A DNA stretch of 49,289 bases from Legionella impletisoli (GTDB taxonomy: Bacteria > Pseudomonadota > Gammaproteobacteria > Legionellales > Legionellaceae). Where the stretch lies: the NCBI RefSeq assembly GCF_900639875.1, contig NZ_CAAAIA010000014.1:1-49289 (forward strand), written 5' to 3'. Under the pieces are notes generated by a model that was given only the letters and a program-made list of their open reading frames with translations, did not search any database and was not told where the DNA came from. Position 1 is the stretch's first letter, and each line of letters begins with the position of its first letter. Of this stretch, positions 26,191-35,391 are shown in pieces. Made by a program: the position numbers and the translations under genes.

Positions 26191-28956
26191 ATGGATAAAA
26201 CATATTCCCCACAATCGATTGAAAAAGCATGTTATACACGATGGGAAAGCCACCATTACTTCCAACCCCGAGGTGAAGGCGAGTCATTTTGCATTATGTT
26301 ACCTCCACCCAATGTCACTGGCAGCTTGCATATGGGGCATGGCTTCCAACATACTTTAATTGATGCACTCATTCGTTATCAACGCATGAAAGGTAAAAAA
26401 ACCCTATGGCAGCCAGGAACCGACCATGCTGGCATTTCAACCCAACTTATTGTTGAGGGACAATTGGCCAGAGAAGGTTTATCACGTAAAGACCTAAGTC
26501 GTGAAGAATTTCTTAAGCGTGTATGGAAATGGAAAGAAGAGTCTGGCGATACCATCACCCGTCAAATGCGCCGCATAGGCAGTTCGGTGGATTGGACACG
26601 TCAACGTTTTACAATGGATGCAGGACTGTCTGCGGCGGTGCAAAAAGTATTTGTTCAGCTTTATGATGATGGATTAATTTATCGGGGCTCAAGGCTCGTC
26701 AACTGGGATCCGAAGTTAGGAACCGCCATATCCGACTTAGAAGTTCTATCTGAAGAAGAAGAAGGAAGCCTATGGCACATTCGTTATCCCTTAGTTGATT
26801 CGGAGGAATTCATTGTTATTGCAACCACACGTCCTGAAACTCTGCTGGGCGATACGGCGGTTGCAGTCCATCCTGAAGATGAACGTTACAAGCATTTAAT
26901 CGGAAAAGAAATTCAATTGCCGCTATGCGATCGAACCATTCCCATTATTGCCGATGAATACGTTGAAAAGGACTTTGGCAGTGGTTGTGTAAAAATCACA
27001 CCAGCACATGACTTTAATGACCATGAAGTCGGTAAGCGTCACAATCTCCCCTTAATTAACATCTTTACTAAAAAAGCGACCATTAATAAAAATGCGCCTA
27101 TCAAATATCAAGGGATGGATCGATTTGTCGCGCGTGAACAAATTATTGAAGATTTGCAGGAACAAGGCCTATTAGTCAAAGTTGAACCACACAAGCTCAA
27201 AGTACCTCGTGGAGAAAAATCAAACGTTATCATTGAGCCTCTATTAACAGATCAATGGTATGTCAAAACAAAACCCTTAGCCGAACCCGCCATTGATGTT
27301 GTAAAAAAAGGTGAGATTCGCTTTATTCCAGAAAACTGGACAAAAACTTATTACCAATGGATGGAACATATTGAAGATTGGTGCATCAGTCGACAATTAT
27401 GGTGGGGCCATCGTATTCCTGCTTGGTATGATAACCAGGGTAAAGTTTACGTCGGTTATAGTGAAAAAGACGTACGATTTAAATATAACCTTGATCCCTC
27501 TGTATCGCTTAAACAAGATGAAGACGTTTTAGATACTTGGTTTTCTTCTGCCCTCTGGCCTTTTTCAAGTTTAGGCTGGCCGGAACGCACGAGTGATTTT
27601 GAAGAGTTTTATCCAACTCAAGTTCTTTTCACTGGCTTTGATATTATTTTCTTCTGGGTCGCTAGAATGATCATGATGGGCTTAAAGTTTACTGGGAAAG
27701 TACCCTTTAAAGAAGTCATCATCACAGGTTTGGTTTGCGACAATGAAGGGAAGAAAATGTCCAAATCTAAGGGTAATGTACTTGATCCTATTGATATTAT
27801 TGATGGCATTAATCTCTCATCGTTAATTGAAAAACGAACGGCTAATCTTATGCTTCAGTCGGTCAAAGATAAAGTAACAAAAGCCACTCGCAAGCAATTC
27901 CCCGAAGGAATTGATGCGTATGGCGCGGATGCTTTGCGCTTCACTTTCTGCTCTCTTGCTTCCAATGCCCGTGTGGTTCGATTCGATATGGGGCGGGTTG
28001 AAGGTTACCGAAATTTTTGCAACAAACTTTGGAATGCCTCTCGTTACGTACTCATGAATACCGATGAAGATTTATCAGACTTTGGGGATAATGCCTTTCA
28101 ATATAGTCCCGCAGACTATTGGATTTTATCCAAATTACAAGCAGTGAAAGCCACTTGCCATCACTATTTTGAAACCTATCGTTTTGATCTACTAGCCAAT
28201 ACTTTGTACGATTTTGTTTGGCACGAATATTGTGATTGGTACCTTGAGCTCTCAAAGCCTGTCTTATATGACGAAGAAGCATTAGCCGCCAAAAAACGTG
28301 GTACTCGTAGAACTTTAATTCATGTGTTAGACCAAATTCTAAAACTTCTGCACCCAGTGATGCCATTTATTACCGAAGAGATTTGGTTGCGCATCACCAA
28401 GTTTACTAGCGACAATGCTGAGAGTATTATGCTCAGTAAATTTCCTGAAGTTGAAGAACACCTCATCGATAACTCGATTGAAGAGGAAGTGGAATGGCTT
28501 AAAAAAATTATTCAATCCATCCGTACTATTCGCAGTGAAATGTCGATTAGTCCTGCTCGGCAAATTCCTTTAATTCTTCGAAATGTCAGTGAAGAAAAAG
28601 ACGCTTTAGTGAAAAAATATTTAGCGACGTTGGTTTCACTCGGCAAACTTTCGCAAATTAACGTTTTAGATAAAGGCGAGGCTATACCGGCTTCAGCTAC
28701 TGCCGTTGTCGGAGAGTTGGAATTACTTATTCCAATGGCAGGCTTAATTGACAAAGAAGCTGAGCTTAGCCGTTTAGAAAAAGAAATTTCTAAACTCGAT
28801 AAAGACATTGCAATGGCTGAAGGAAAGCTTAACAATCCAAACTTTACTGATCGCGCACCAAGAGAAATTATTGAAAAGGAAAAAGAAAAAATGACTCTGG
28901 CAAAAGCTGCAAAAGAAAAGCTTAAAAAGCAACAGAAGAAGATTGAGTCGTTGTAA
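26191..28956 (+). CDS. valS: Valyl-tRNA synthetase
   Basis: 921 aa, class I synthetase charging tRNA-Val. The HIGH-type motif is HMGH in [12 protein letters not shown] (residues about 40-52) and the KMSKS motif is [15 protein letters not shown] (about 523-537). The CP1 editing domain lies between ([19 protein letters not shown] near 211-229). The tRNA anticodon domain follows, and the last 65 residues form the Lys/Glu-rich coiled coil typical of ValRS. Full length; ATG start. It has its own upstream region containing the MITE-like element; a TAAAAT (-10-like) lies about 40 bases before the ATG. Confidence 0.98.
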   Translation: MDKTYSPQSIEKACYTRWESHHYFQPRGEGESFCIMLPPPNVTGSLHMGHGFQHTLIDALIRYQRMKGKKTLWQPGTDHAGISTQLIVEGQLAREGLSRKDLSREEFLKRVWKWKEESGDTITRQMRRIGSSVDWTRQRFTMDAGLSAAVQKVFVQLYDDGLIYRGSRLVNWDPKLGTAISDLEVLSEEEEGSLWHIRYPLVDSEEFIVIATTRPETLLGDTAVAVHPEDERYKHLIGKEIQLPLCDRTIPIIADEYVEKDFGSGCVKITPAHDFNDHEVGKRHNLPLINIFTKKATINKNAPIKYQGMDRFVAREQIIEDLQEQGLLVKVEPHKLKVPRGEKSNVIIEPLLTDQWYVKTKPLAEPAIDVVKKGEIRFIPENWTKTYYQWMEHIEDWCISRQLWWGHRIPAWYDNQGKVYVGYSEKDVRFKYNLDPSVSLKQDEDVLDTWFSSALWPFSSLGWPERTSDFEEFYPTQVLFTGFDIIFFWVARMIMMGLKFTGKVPFKEVIITGLVCDNEGKKMSKSKGNVLDPIDIIDGINLSSLIEKRTANLMLQSVKDKVTKATRKQFPEGIDAYGADALRFTFCSLASNARVVRFDMGRVEGYRNFCNKLWNASRYVLMNTDEDLSDFGDNAFQYSPADYWILSKLQAVKATCHHYFETYRFDLLANTLYDFVWHEYCDWYLELSKPVLYDEEALAAKKRGTRRTLIHVLDQILKLLHPVMPFITEEIWLRITKFTSDNAESIMLSKFPEVEEHLIDNSIEEEVEWLKKIIQSIRTIRSEMSISPARQIPLILRNVSEEKDALVKKYLATLVSLGKLSQINVLDKGEAIPASATAVVGELELLIPMAGLIDKEAELSRLEKEISKLDKDIAMAEGKLNNPNFTDRAPREIIEKEKEKMTLAKAAKEKLKKQQKKIESL

Positions 28957-28980
28957 CAAAGAAGGAAATCATAATAAACC

Positions 28981-29055
28981 GTTGGGCCAAGGCCCAACCT
29001 ACGTTGTTCATGTTATTCATTATGAAGCGCTTTGTAGGTTGGGCCCTGGTCCAAC
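28981..29055. repeat. Second inverted pair of GTAG-type REP elements
   Basis: The - strand unit at 28981-29002 and the + strand unit at 29034-29055 each read GTAG + GTTGGGCC, loop, GGYCCAAC. The GTAG heads face each other, the reverse of the pair at 3.5 kb, and the stem sequence differs (GGCCCAAC instead of AGCCCAGC). It lies between the convergent ends of valS and the OPT transporter gene, a common REP position, and may also stabilise or end transcripts. Confidence 0.75.
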
Positions 29056-29118
29056 ATCGTTATGAAGAGAGACAGGAGGAGTATGAGAAATTGCCAAACG
29101 CATTAGTCAAATCAGAGA

Positions 29119-31134
29119 TTACTCTTCAGAAATCTCACGTCTCATAACGCGTCGGTCAATCCAAGCCGCGAGTAAAATAGTCGCTATAACACTCAAAATA
29201 ACTCCATAATTATGCCAGGTATCTTTTGTTATTCGTAAGGCATCCGGTGAGTGAAAAATTGAAAAAGGAATAGCCAATAAAACATCAATTAATGCGGAGC
29301 CCGCGACCAAACCACACGCAATGAGCGTTCCCACTTGCTTATGACGTTGTAAAGATTCATCGGATAAAACCCGACGTTTTAAATGTGTGTTTACAAACAA
29401 TGCGATTAAGCCGCCAATAAATAAAGGAAATGATGAGGCGATAGGCAAATACATTCCGATGGCCACGCCCAAAATAGAGAGTTGAACAAACCGTTTTAGA
29501 TTAAATAATCGCTCAAGAGCAATGATAAGTATAATTACTCCCCCTCCAACAAACATCATGCTCCAAGGTAATGTGTTTTGAAAGACTGCTTGGGTTACAG
29601 CGGATAAAAGTGCTGCTGTTGGTGCGGGCAGGGATTGGCTCACATCCATTCCAGGAGAAGGCATCACCCCGGCTATGCCATATACATTAAACAGCAGCTG
29701 CATAACGGGTGGAATAATTAATGAAGACACAATGACTCCGAGCAAGAGCATCAATTGTTGTTTCCATGGAGTTGCACCGACCAATTGTCCTACTTTTAAA
29801 TCCTGTGTATTATCATTTGCAATCGCAGCAATCCCAGTTACCACAGAACCAATGATAATCGTAATGGCCTCTGCGGCAAGCAATTGCTGCTCACTTAAAG
29901 GCAGTGGTACAACACGGTTTAACACACCAAGTAATATCCAGGCTGCAAATAAGATCCCGGCAATTACAATAGAACTCCCAGGACTTGCTGTTACACCCAC
30001 CATCCCGGAAAAATAAGCGGTGATGACTGAAAATAAAAAACCCACAATTAAAACATACATAACGAGCGCGAATACGAGCGTAGGTGAATATTCTCCATCT
30101 AACCCTGCTTGTTCAAGAGGAAATAAAAACTGGAAAAACAAAAAGAGCATTGCGGCCAAAATAAAAATCGCAATTAAAATGTAAGGTACGGGAATATCGC
30201 GATCGGTTCTAGGTATTCGCTCACCTCGACTACTACTGGATAAAAAAACTCGTAAAGAACTTCTCATATTGCGCGCTAGAGGCTTTGCCAATTTGGCAAA
30301 CGTCCAAATTCCAGCAAATAACATTGCCCCAATACCTAAATAACGCATCTCGCTGTTCCACAAATACATAGCCGCTTTATGTGCTGGATATTGGGCTAAA
30401 TATTCAGGGTAAAACTGACTAACAATAGGCATGGCAATAAGCCAAGAAATAAACGCGCCTAAAAAAATGCTAATCGCCATATCATGGCCAACCAAATAAC
30501 CAGCACCAATCATGGTTGCAGAAAACCCCGCTCCAAATCCAAATATGGAACGTTTTGCAACAAACCAGTAGCTCCAGCTATTTGCCAAAACTTTAAACCC
30601 GATTTGAAGCAACTCTAATACACCACCAACAATACCACCCAGTAAAATTTCCTTAATACCTACTTTTTCAGTCGAGGTTTTTAATACTTCAGCAATTGCC
30701 TTTCCTTCAGGAAATTTCAATGTTTCGTCATGAACTAAAATTCGCCTCAATGGGATGGAAAACAATACGCCTAAAATCCCACCACTGGCTGCAATGAAAA
30801 AATTGGTAAAATAATCAAAATGATGCCAATACCCGATAATAATTAATGCTGGAATCGTGTAGACAATACCTCCCGCGACTGCTTCTCCCGCAGAAGCGGC
30901 TGTTTGCACCGCGTTATTTTCTAGTATCGTTGCGTCTTTAAAAAATCGTAAGATACCCATTGAGATAATCGCAGCAGGGATTGAAGCAGACGTTAAAATC
31001 CCGAGCTTTAATGCTAAGTAGGCATTTGACATCGCCAGAATCAACGTTAAAAATATCGCTAAAAAAACACTACGAACCGTTAATTCTGCAATTTTTTGTT
31101 CATTGGTTATAAACGAAGAAAGATCATTACTCAT
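29119..31134 (-). CDS. OPT-family oligopeptide transporter
   Basis: About 671 aa, polytopic with 14 or more hydrophobic helices. Family features (PF03169, bacterial OPT) include the N-terminal LTVRSVFLAIFLTLILAMSN region with NAYLALKLG, the GILGVLFSIPLRRILV segment, LKFPEGKAIAEVLK (about residues 140-155), and late GIAVGMYLP-like helix. These transporters import small peptides or metal-siderophore-type ligands. The frame runs 12 codons further upstream, but ATG at 31134 is chosen because GGAGGAG sits six bases before it. It follows hutI on the same strand (123-nt gap) and may share its transcript; amino-acid-using metabolism would fit peptide uptake. Confidence 0.92.
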   Translation of the reverse strand: MSNDLSSFITNEQKIAELTVRSVFLAIFLTLILAMSNAYLALKLGILTSASIPAAIISMGILRFFKDATILENNAVQTAASAGEAVAGGIVYTIPALIIIGYWHHFDYFTNFFIAASGGILGVLFSIPLRRILVHDETLKFPEGKAIAEVLKTSTEKVGIKEILLGGIVGGVLELLQIGFKVLANSWSYWFVAKRSIFGFGAGFSATMIGAGYLVGHDMAISIFLGAFISWLIAMPIVSQFYPEYLAQYPAHKAAMYLWNSEMRYLGIGAMLFAGIWTFAKLAKPLARNMRSSLRVFLSSSSRGERIPRTDRDIPVPYILIAIFILAAMLFLFFQFLFPLEQAGLDGEYSPTLVFALVMYVLIVGFLFSVITAYFSGMVGVTASPGSSIVIAGILFAAWILLGVLNRVVPLPLSEQQLLAAEAITIIIGSVVTGIAAIANDNTQDLKVGQLVGATPWKQQLMLLLGVIVSSLIIPPVMQLLFNVYGIAGVMPSPGMDVSQSLPAPTAALLSAVTQAVFQNTLPWSMMFVGGGVIILIIALERLFNLKRFVQLSILGVAIGMYLPIASSFPLFIGGLIALFVNTHLKRRVLSDESLQRHKQVGTLIACGLVAGSALIDVLLAIPFSIFHSPDALRITKDTWHNYGVILSVIATILLAAWIDRRVMRREISEE

Positions 31135-31257
31135 TAATTCTCCTCCAGGAATTCTCGCCTTGGAGTACATGCAAGGACCACCCTAGATATCTAGCAGAGG
31201 CAATTACACAAAACGACAAGAATCGCTGATTATCCTCAAATTGCTTAGGAAGCATAT

Positions 31258-32493
31258 CTATTCCTCATGGCGTAATGACTTCCAGTTACCCTGAATGAAG
31301 CACTCGGGGTGATAGGGAAATCCAATTTGATAACATAGCTCAGCAGCATCGGTTACAGGCCATCGCAAAAGTTCTGCTCTCATCCCAGCCTTGAGCGATC
31401 CAACTTTTTCGGCTATACCTAGCGCTCGAGCGGCTTGATATGTGACACCACTCCACACTTCAGGGACGGTCAATGAAAATAATTGACAGCCCATATTCAT
31501 CACCAGCAATATTGAAGTGATTGGTGAAGAGCCAGGATTGCAATCCGTAGCAATTGCCATACCTAGCCCCTCTTTACGAAGTTGCGCTATAGGAGGCTTT
31601 CGAGTTTCGTTTAGGCAATAAAAAGCCCCGGGCAATAGTACAGCCACTGTCCCCGATGAAGCCATAGCTCGAATGGCATTTTGGTCAAGATATTCCAAAT
31701 GATCACTTGATAATGCCCCAAACGAAGCCGCCAATGAAGAAGCGCCTAAATTCGACAATTGCTCTGCATGACATTTTACGGGCAAAGATAAATCTCTAGC
31801 AGCTTTGAACACTTGCTCCGTTTCTTTAAGCGAGAAACCGATGGATTCACAAAAAACATCAACGGCATCCGCAAGCCCTTCATTAGCTACAGCAGGAAGC
31901 ATTTCTTGACACAAGTAATCGATATAGGCCTGACTTCTTCCTTTGAAATCGTTCGGAATGGCATGAGCGCCTAAAAACGTTGTTTTGACTCGAACCCCGG
32001 TAATTTCACCTAATTTTCGAGCCACCCTGAGCATTTTAAGCTCAGTTTCTAGATCGAGCCCATAGCCTGATTTAATTTCAACTGTTAAAACGCCTTCAGA
32101 TTGCAATGCGCGTAATCGCGGTAAAGATTGTTCTAATAACAAATCTTCGGAAGCGTCTCGTGTTTGTTGAACTGTACTTAAAATTCCACCACCGGCCTTT
32201 GCAATTTCAGCATAGCTTATTCCGTTTAAACGCTTTCTAAACTCATTTGCACGGTTTCCGGCATAGACAAGATGGGTGTGACAATCAATAAGTCCAGGAG
32301 TGATTAGCCGACCAGCGCAATCTTCAACCCGCACTGCATCCTGATAAAACGCTTGCGGTAACTCATTATGAGGGCCACACCAAGCAATGATTTCGTCATT
32401 AATCGCAAGGGAATAATTTTGGTATTGTTTTCCTTCGTGGTCAATTATCGTCGCATGAGTAAGGATCAGATTACACAAAGCCATGGATATCAT
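31258..32493 (-). CDS. hutI: Imidazolonepropionase HutI
   Basis: 411 aa, third enzyme of histidine breakdown: hydrolyses imidazolone-propionate to N-formimino-glutamate. It is an amidohydrolase with the metal motif [12 protein letters not shown] (near residues 69-80), the [18 protein letters not shown] stretch (about 138-155), HCDAEQL-like HAEQLSNLG (near 242) and the late [10 protein letters not shown] motif (near 318). The ATG at 32493 overlaps the stop of the upstream dehydrogenase gene (ATGA); an ATG three codons later (32484) has a better-spaced GGGA and is a possible alternative. hutG is divergent 0.8 kb away; hutH and hutU are not in the window. Confidence 0.97.
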   Translation of the reverse strand: MISMALCNLILTHATIIDHEGKQYQNYSLAINDEIIAWCGPHNELPQAFYQDAVRVEDCAGRLITPGLIDCHTHLVYAGNRANEFRKRLNGISYAEIAKAGGGILSTVQQTRDASEDLLLEQSLPRLRALQSEGVLTVEIKSGYGLDLETELKMLRVARKLGEITGVRVKTTFLGAHAIPNDFKGRSQAYIDYLCQEMLPAVANEGLADAVDVFCESIGFSLKETEQVFKAARDLSLPVKCHAEQLSNLGASSLAASFGALSSDHLEYLDQNAIRAMASSGTVAVLLPGAFYCLNETRKPPIAQLRKEGLGMAIATDCNPGSSPITSILLVMNMGCQLFSLTVPEVWSGVTYQAARALGIAEKVGSLKAGMRAELLRWPVTDAAELCYQIGFPYHPECFIQGNWKSLRHEE

Positions 32494-33254
32494 TCCCAGG
32501 TAGGTACAAAATGAGAAGAGCTAAGCCAAGCAGCATGATGTGAGGTATCATAAATATCCCACTCTTGGGATTCAAACTCGTTTTTAGCCACATCCAATAA
32601 AAGCCAGCTTAAAAATAACGCGACCGTTTCTGGGGAAATTAATTTTCCTTCCTGTTTCAACGTCTTAAAAAACAGAAGCTTTTCATCGTCCATGTGACTT
32701 GCTTTTCTTATCATCGCTTGCATATCGGTATCGATAATGCCAGGCATGACGTTCGCGAACGCTATGGCATTTTGTTCCAGTTGCCAGCATTTCGTTAACA
32801 TCAGAAGAGCTGCTTTTGAAACACAATAAGCTGCCCACCCCTTTACAGCAAAGTGAGCCGCCCCTGAACCAATATTTAATACGCGGCCATTTTTTAATAA
32901 ATCGCTTAATAATTGCGTTAAAAATAAAGGAGCTTCTACGTTTGTAGCCATTGTATTTTGCCACTCAGCTTCTTTAATCTCAGTAATGGGCGATATGGGT
33001 TCAATCGTACCAGCGTTATGGATTAATCCTTTAATCATTGTATACGGCTCTATATAATCTTTAATCTGCTGACGACCTTTTTCACTCGCCACATCCGCAC
33101 AGAGACAAGAAAGATTCGGGTGCATGGACGCAGTATCCGCTAATGGTTTTTCGCGACGTCCAACAATTAAAACCAATTGTTCACGTGACGCTAGGTTTAA
33201 GGCTAAAGCACGGCCAATGCCACTGCCACCACCGGTTATAATAAACACCTTCAA
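32490..33254 (-). CDS. Short-chain dehydrogenase/reductase, unknown substrate
   Basis: 254 aa, classical SDR. Visible motifs are the NAD(P) site TGGGSGIG (residues 7-14), CADVAS (acidic adenine-contact loop), HNAG (near 79-82), the catalytic Ser in NIGSGAAHF and YCVSK (Tyr and Lys near 145-149), and the MPGIIDTDM loop. The RR after the second strand (GRREK) suggests NADP(H). It resembles sepiapterin-reductase or benzil-reductase-like SDRs, but the substrate cannot be assigned. The start is a TTG with AGAGG five bases upstream. It overlaps hutI by four bases, so it is translated with a histidine-degradation gene, an unusual partner. Confidence 0.88.
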   Translation of the reverse strand: MKVFIITGGGSGIGRALALNLASREQLVLIVGRREKPLADTASMHPNLSCLCADVASEKGRQQIKDYIEPYTMIKGLIHNAGTIEPISPITEIKEAEWQNTMATNVEAPLFLTQLLSDLLKNGRVLNIGSGAAHFAVKGWAAYCVSKAALLMLTKCWQLEQNAIAFANVMPGIIDTDMQAMIRKASHMDDEKLLFFKTLKQEGKLISPETVALFLSWLLLDVAKNEFESQEWDIYDTSHHAAWLSSSHFVPTWE

Positions 33255-33355
33255 TAGAACCTCTTAATCGATTTTGAGGAATCATATCAGACCCACCTTT
33301 TAAGGACTACTATTTTCATAGATGGGATTTAAATGAAGGGCAGTCGCATCATAGG

Positions 33356-34381
33356 ATGGATAAATTTAAGAAGCCTGTTATCATATATACAAATTTCAGC
33401 AAGGAGCTGGATTTGCTTAAAGACCTTAAACACTATACTCCCCCAGACCCATCTCTATGGCAAGGACGAGAAGACAGCCTGCCAGGTGAGCGCTATTTTC
33501 AACACGTTGAATGGGTAAATATCCAAAACCAAGACTTACCTATTGAACTTAAAACCGTCCTTTTAGGATTTGCTAGCGATGAAGGCATTCGCCGCAATTT
33601 AGGTCGAGTGGGTGCCAAATTAGGACCTGACGCTATTCGCACTCAACTTGCCAAACTAGCCTGTCATGAGGATCATACCCTGATTGATGTCGGTAATATT
33701 TTTTGCGAGCAAGGCGACCTTGAATCCGCTCAAGCTGAATTAACTAAACTGATTTCATACTGCCAACAACAAAGGAAATTCACGATTGCTTTGGGCGGAG
33801 GGCATGAGATTGCTTGGCCTCATTATCGTGGTCTTGCAGAATGTTTCCCTAAACTCGGCATCATCAACTTCGATGCCCATTTCGACATAAGACCCTTAGT
33901 CAATCATCAAAGTTCTTCAGGTACTCCTTTTGCCGAAATCAAAGCCCATTGTGAGCAAAAGGAGCGACCTTTTGATTATTGTTGCCTGGGTATCCAACGA
34001 GCAGCCAATACTAAAAGTTTATTTGATAGAGCAAATGAATGGAACATCTCTTACTTAACTGCCGAGCAAATCAATCAAGAAAGTTTGGCCTGGCAAATGG
34101 CTTTTTTAGACGATTTTATTATTCGACATGAGTATCTTTATGTTTCAATTTGTTTGGATGTATTTGATGAATGCTACGCGCCTGGAGTTAGTGCCCCACA
34201 AGTCATAGGGATCAATCCTTGGCAGGCATTATCTTTATTGAAATATATCAAACAAACTGGCAAAGTGATAAGTCTTGATATTGCCGAATTGTCCCCCCCT
34301 TTCGATGAGCGACAAAAAACTGCCAGACTCGCGGCGATATTTTTAACGGAGTTACTTAATTTAACGAATGAAGGAAGATAA
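33356..34381 (+). CDS. hutG: Formimidoylglutamase HutG (arginase family)
   Basis: 341 aa as written. It hydrolyses N-formimino-glutamate to glutamate and formamide, the last step of the short histidine route. Arginase-fold manganese motifs are visible: GGGHEIAWPHY (residues about 152-162), NFDAHFDIRP (about 175-184) and ICLDVFDECYAPGVSAP (about 267-283). The family's opening HYTPPDPSLWQGREDS is at 27-42. The ATG at 33356 has a poor ribosome site; a TTG at 33413 (giving 322 aa) has AAGGAG six bases upstream and is a serious alternative start. It is divergent from the SDR-hutI pair, with about 100 bp between. The next gene starts 3 nt after the stop. Confidence 0.95.
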   Translation: MDKFKKPVIIYTNFSKELDLLKDLKHYTPPDPSLWQGREDSLPGERYFQHVEWVNIQNQDLPIELKTVLLGFASDEGIRRNLGRVGAKLGPDAIRTQLAKLACHEDHTLIDVGNIFCEQGDLESAQAELTKLISYCQQQRKFTIALGGGHEIAWPHYRGLAECFPKLGIINFDAHFDIRPLVNHQSSSGTPFAEIKAHCEQKERPFDYCCLGIQRAANTKSLFDRANEWNISYLTAEQINQESLAWQMAFLDDFIIRHEYLYVSICLDVFDECYAPGVSAPQVIGINPWQALSLLKYIKQTGKVISLDIAELSPPFDERQKTARLAAIFLTELLNLTNEGR

Positions 34382-34384
34382 CGC

Positions 34385-35092
34385 ATGAAAAAAACGGTTC
34401 TTTATGCTGCTCTAATAGGCACTTTGGCTTCTCCAATTTATGCTGATGATACAATTGCCCAAGCCAATCCTTCACAACCTGCAGTTGTAAAACCAGGCAT
34501 TCAAAATGAAGCCCCCGCAAGCACAACGCCACAACCAGCCACTACACCAGAAGCCGCTGCAGCAACCCAAGCCAATCAACCGATTAGTTGTGAATATAAA
34601 ATTCCTCCTGAAAAAACCGATGTAAGCGAATCGTTGATTAAATCATGGGCAGAATTTGCTACGGTAAAGGCATTTGAATTGGATGCACCAACCCTAGATC
34701 AACAAATGGCAACGTTAGAAAAATGTTTCACCAAGCAAGGATGGGAAGGATTCAAAACTGCTTTAGACAAATCGGGTAACCTAAAAGCTATACAAGCCCA
34801 GAATTTAACAGTCAGTAGCCAAGTTGATGGGAACATCGTTGTTAATCCCGCGAAAGAAAACCAATGGAAAGTTACCATTCCGCTCGAAGTGGTTTATCAA
34901 AATCAACAACAACGATTAACCCAACTTTTATCCGTTGATGTGTTAATCGGTCGTAAAGTCACAGGTGATCTAGGTATTATGCAAATGATTGCAATTCCTA
35001 GAGTTGCAGGTGAAGCGAAAACTGCTCCCGCAGCAGAAATAGACGTATCCAAAACTCCTGAAGAAACAAAAACTCAAACAGGACTAGAATAG
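34385..35092 (+). CDS. IcmL/DotI-like periplasmic protein
   Basis: 235 aa with a Sec signal peptide (residues 1-20, IYA-DDT), then a Pro/Ala/Thr/Gln-rich linker (about 25-66) and a globular domain (about 67-205). The globular part strongly recalls the periplasmic domain of IcmL/DotI, the inner-membrane component of the Dot/Icm type IVB secretion system: CFTKQGWEGFKTALDKSGNL (115-133), then the VSSQVDG strand, the WKVTIPLEVVYQN strand (161-173) and the final GIMQMIAIPR. IcmL itself has a membrane anchor; here a cleavable-looking signal replaces it. Cys69 and Cys114 could pair. Its job is unknown. It follows hutG by 3 nt, so it is expressed with a metabolic gene. Family call rests on pattern recall; a profile search would settle it. 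Confidence 0.75.
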   Translation: MKKTVLYAALIGTLASPIYADDTIAQANPSQPAVVKPGIQNEAPASTTPQPATTPEAAAATQANQPISCEYKIPPEKTDVSESLIKSWAEFATVKAFELDAPTLDQQMATLEKCFTKQGWEGFKTALDKSGNLKAIQAQNLTVSSQVDGNIVVNPAKENQWKVTIPLEVVYQNQQQRLTQLLSVDVLIGRKVTGDLGIMQMIAIPRVAGEAKTAPAAEIDVSKTPEETKTQTGLE

Positions 35093-35190
35093 GGCTTACG
35101 CATAAAAAACTCGTCTTTACGAGCCTGCTAGCCCTGTTGTGGAAAACACCTTAAAAGAGCTTGGCGAGAGTCCATCTCCCGCTCTATGGG

Positions 35191-35215
35191 CCCTCTCCTC
35201 GTATCCGGGAGAGGG
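35191..35215. repeat. G+C-rich stem-loop CCCTCTCC/GGAGAGGG
   Basis: CCCTCTCC (35191-35198) pairs with GGAGAGGG (35208-35215) over a 9-base loop. It lies in the 299-bp gap between the IcmL-like gene and the FadL-like gene, upstream of another repeat. It may be a repeat element or a weak terminator (no T-run). Confidence 0.45.
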
Positions 35216-35242
35216 GGAAAATAAGGTTGAAGTGCTTTGATA

Positions 35243-35313
35243 GCGCTAGCGAAGCAATCCAGATCGATGCTCCGTTGAAATCCTGCAATTGCTTCACTTC
35301 GTTCGCAATGACG
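35243..35313. repeat. Dispersed palindromic element, copy A (GAAGCAATCCAGATCGA)
   Basis: It contains GCGAAGCAATCCAGATCGA and, 20-odd bases later, ATTGCTTCACTTCGTTCGCAATGACG. The GAAGCAAT and ATTGCTTC parts pair. The same two blocks recur at 36626-36695 on the other side of the FadL-like gene. Elements of this wording (..GGATTGCTTC...CGTTCGCAATGAC) are familiar from intracellular bacterial genomes. Confidence 0.7.
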
Positions 35314-35391
35314 ACGGTATAAAAACCAGTACTCTCAATTCCAATGGGTATATCTGGAATTTGATTTTAGGGATTATTTATAGGGAGTTTT

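Noticed and set aside
28052-28997. Antisense open frames over the 3' part of valS
   Set aside because: They mirror the Lys/Glu-rich coiled coil (giving Phe/Leu/Ser-rich peptides) and valS is clearly the real gene.
33333-33515. 61-codon + strand frame starting just before hutG
   Set aside because: It lies in another frame over the start of hutG and has no recognisable content.
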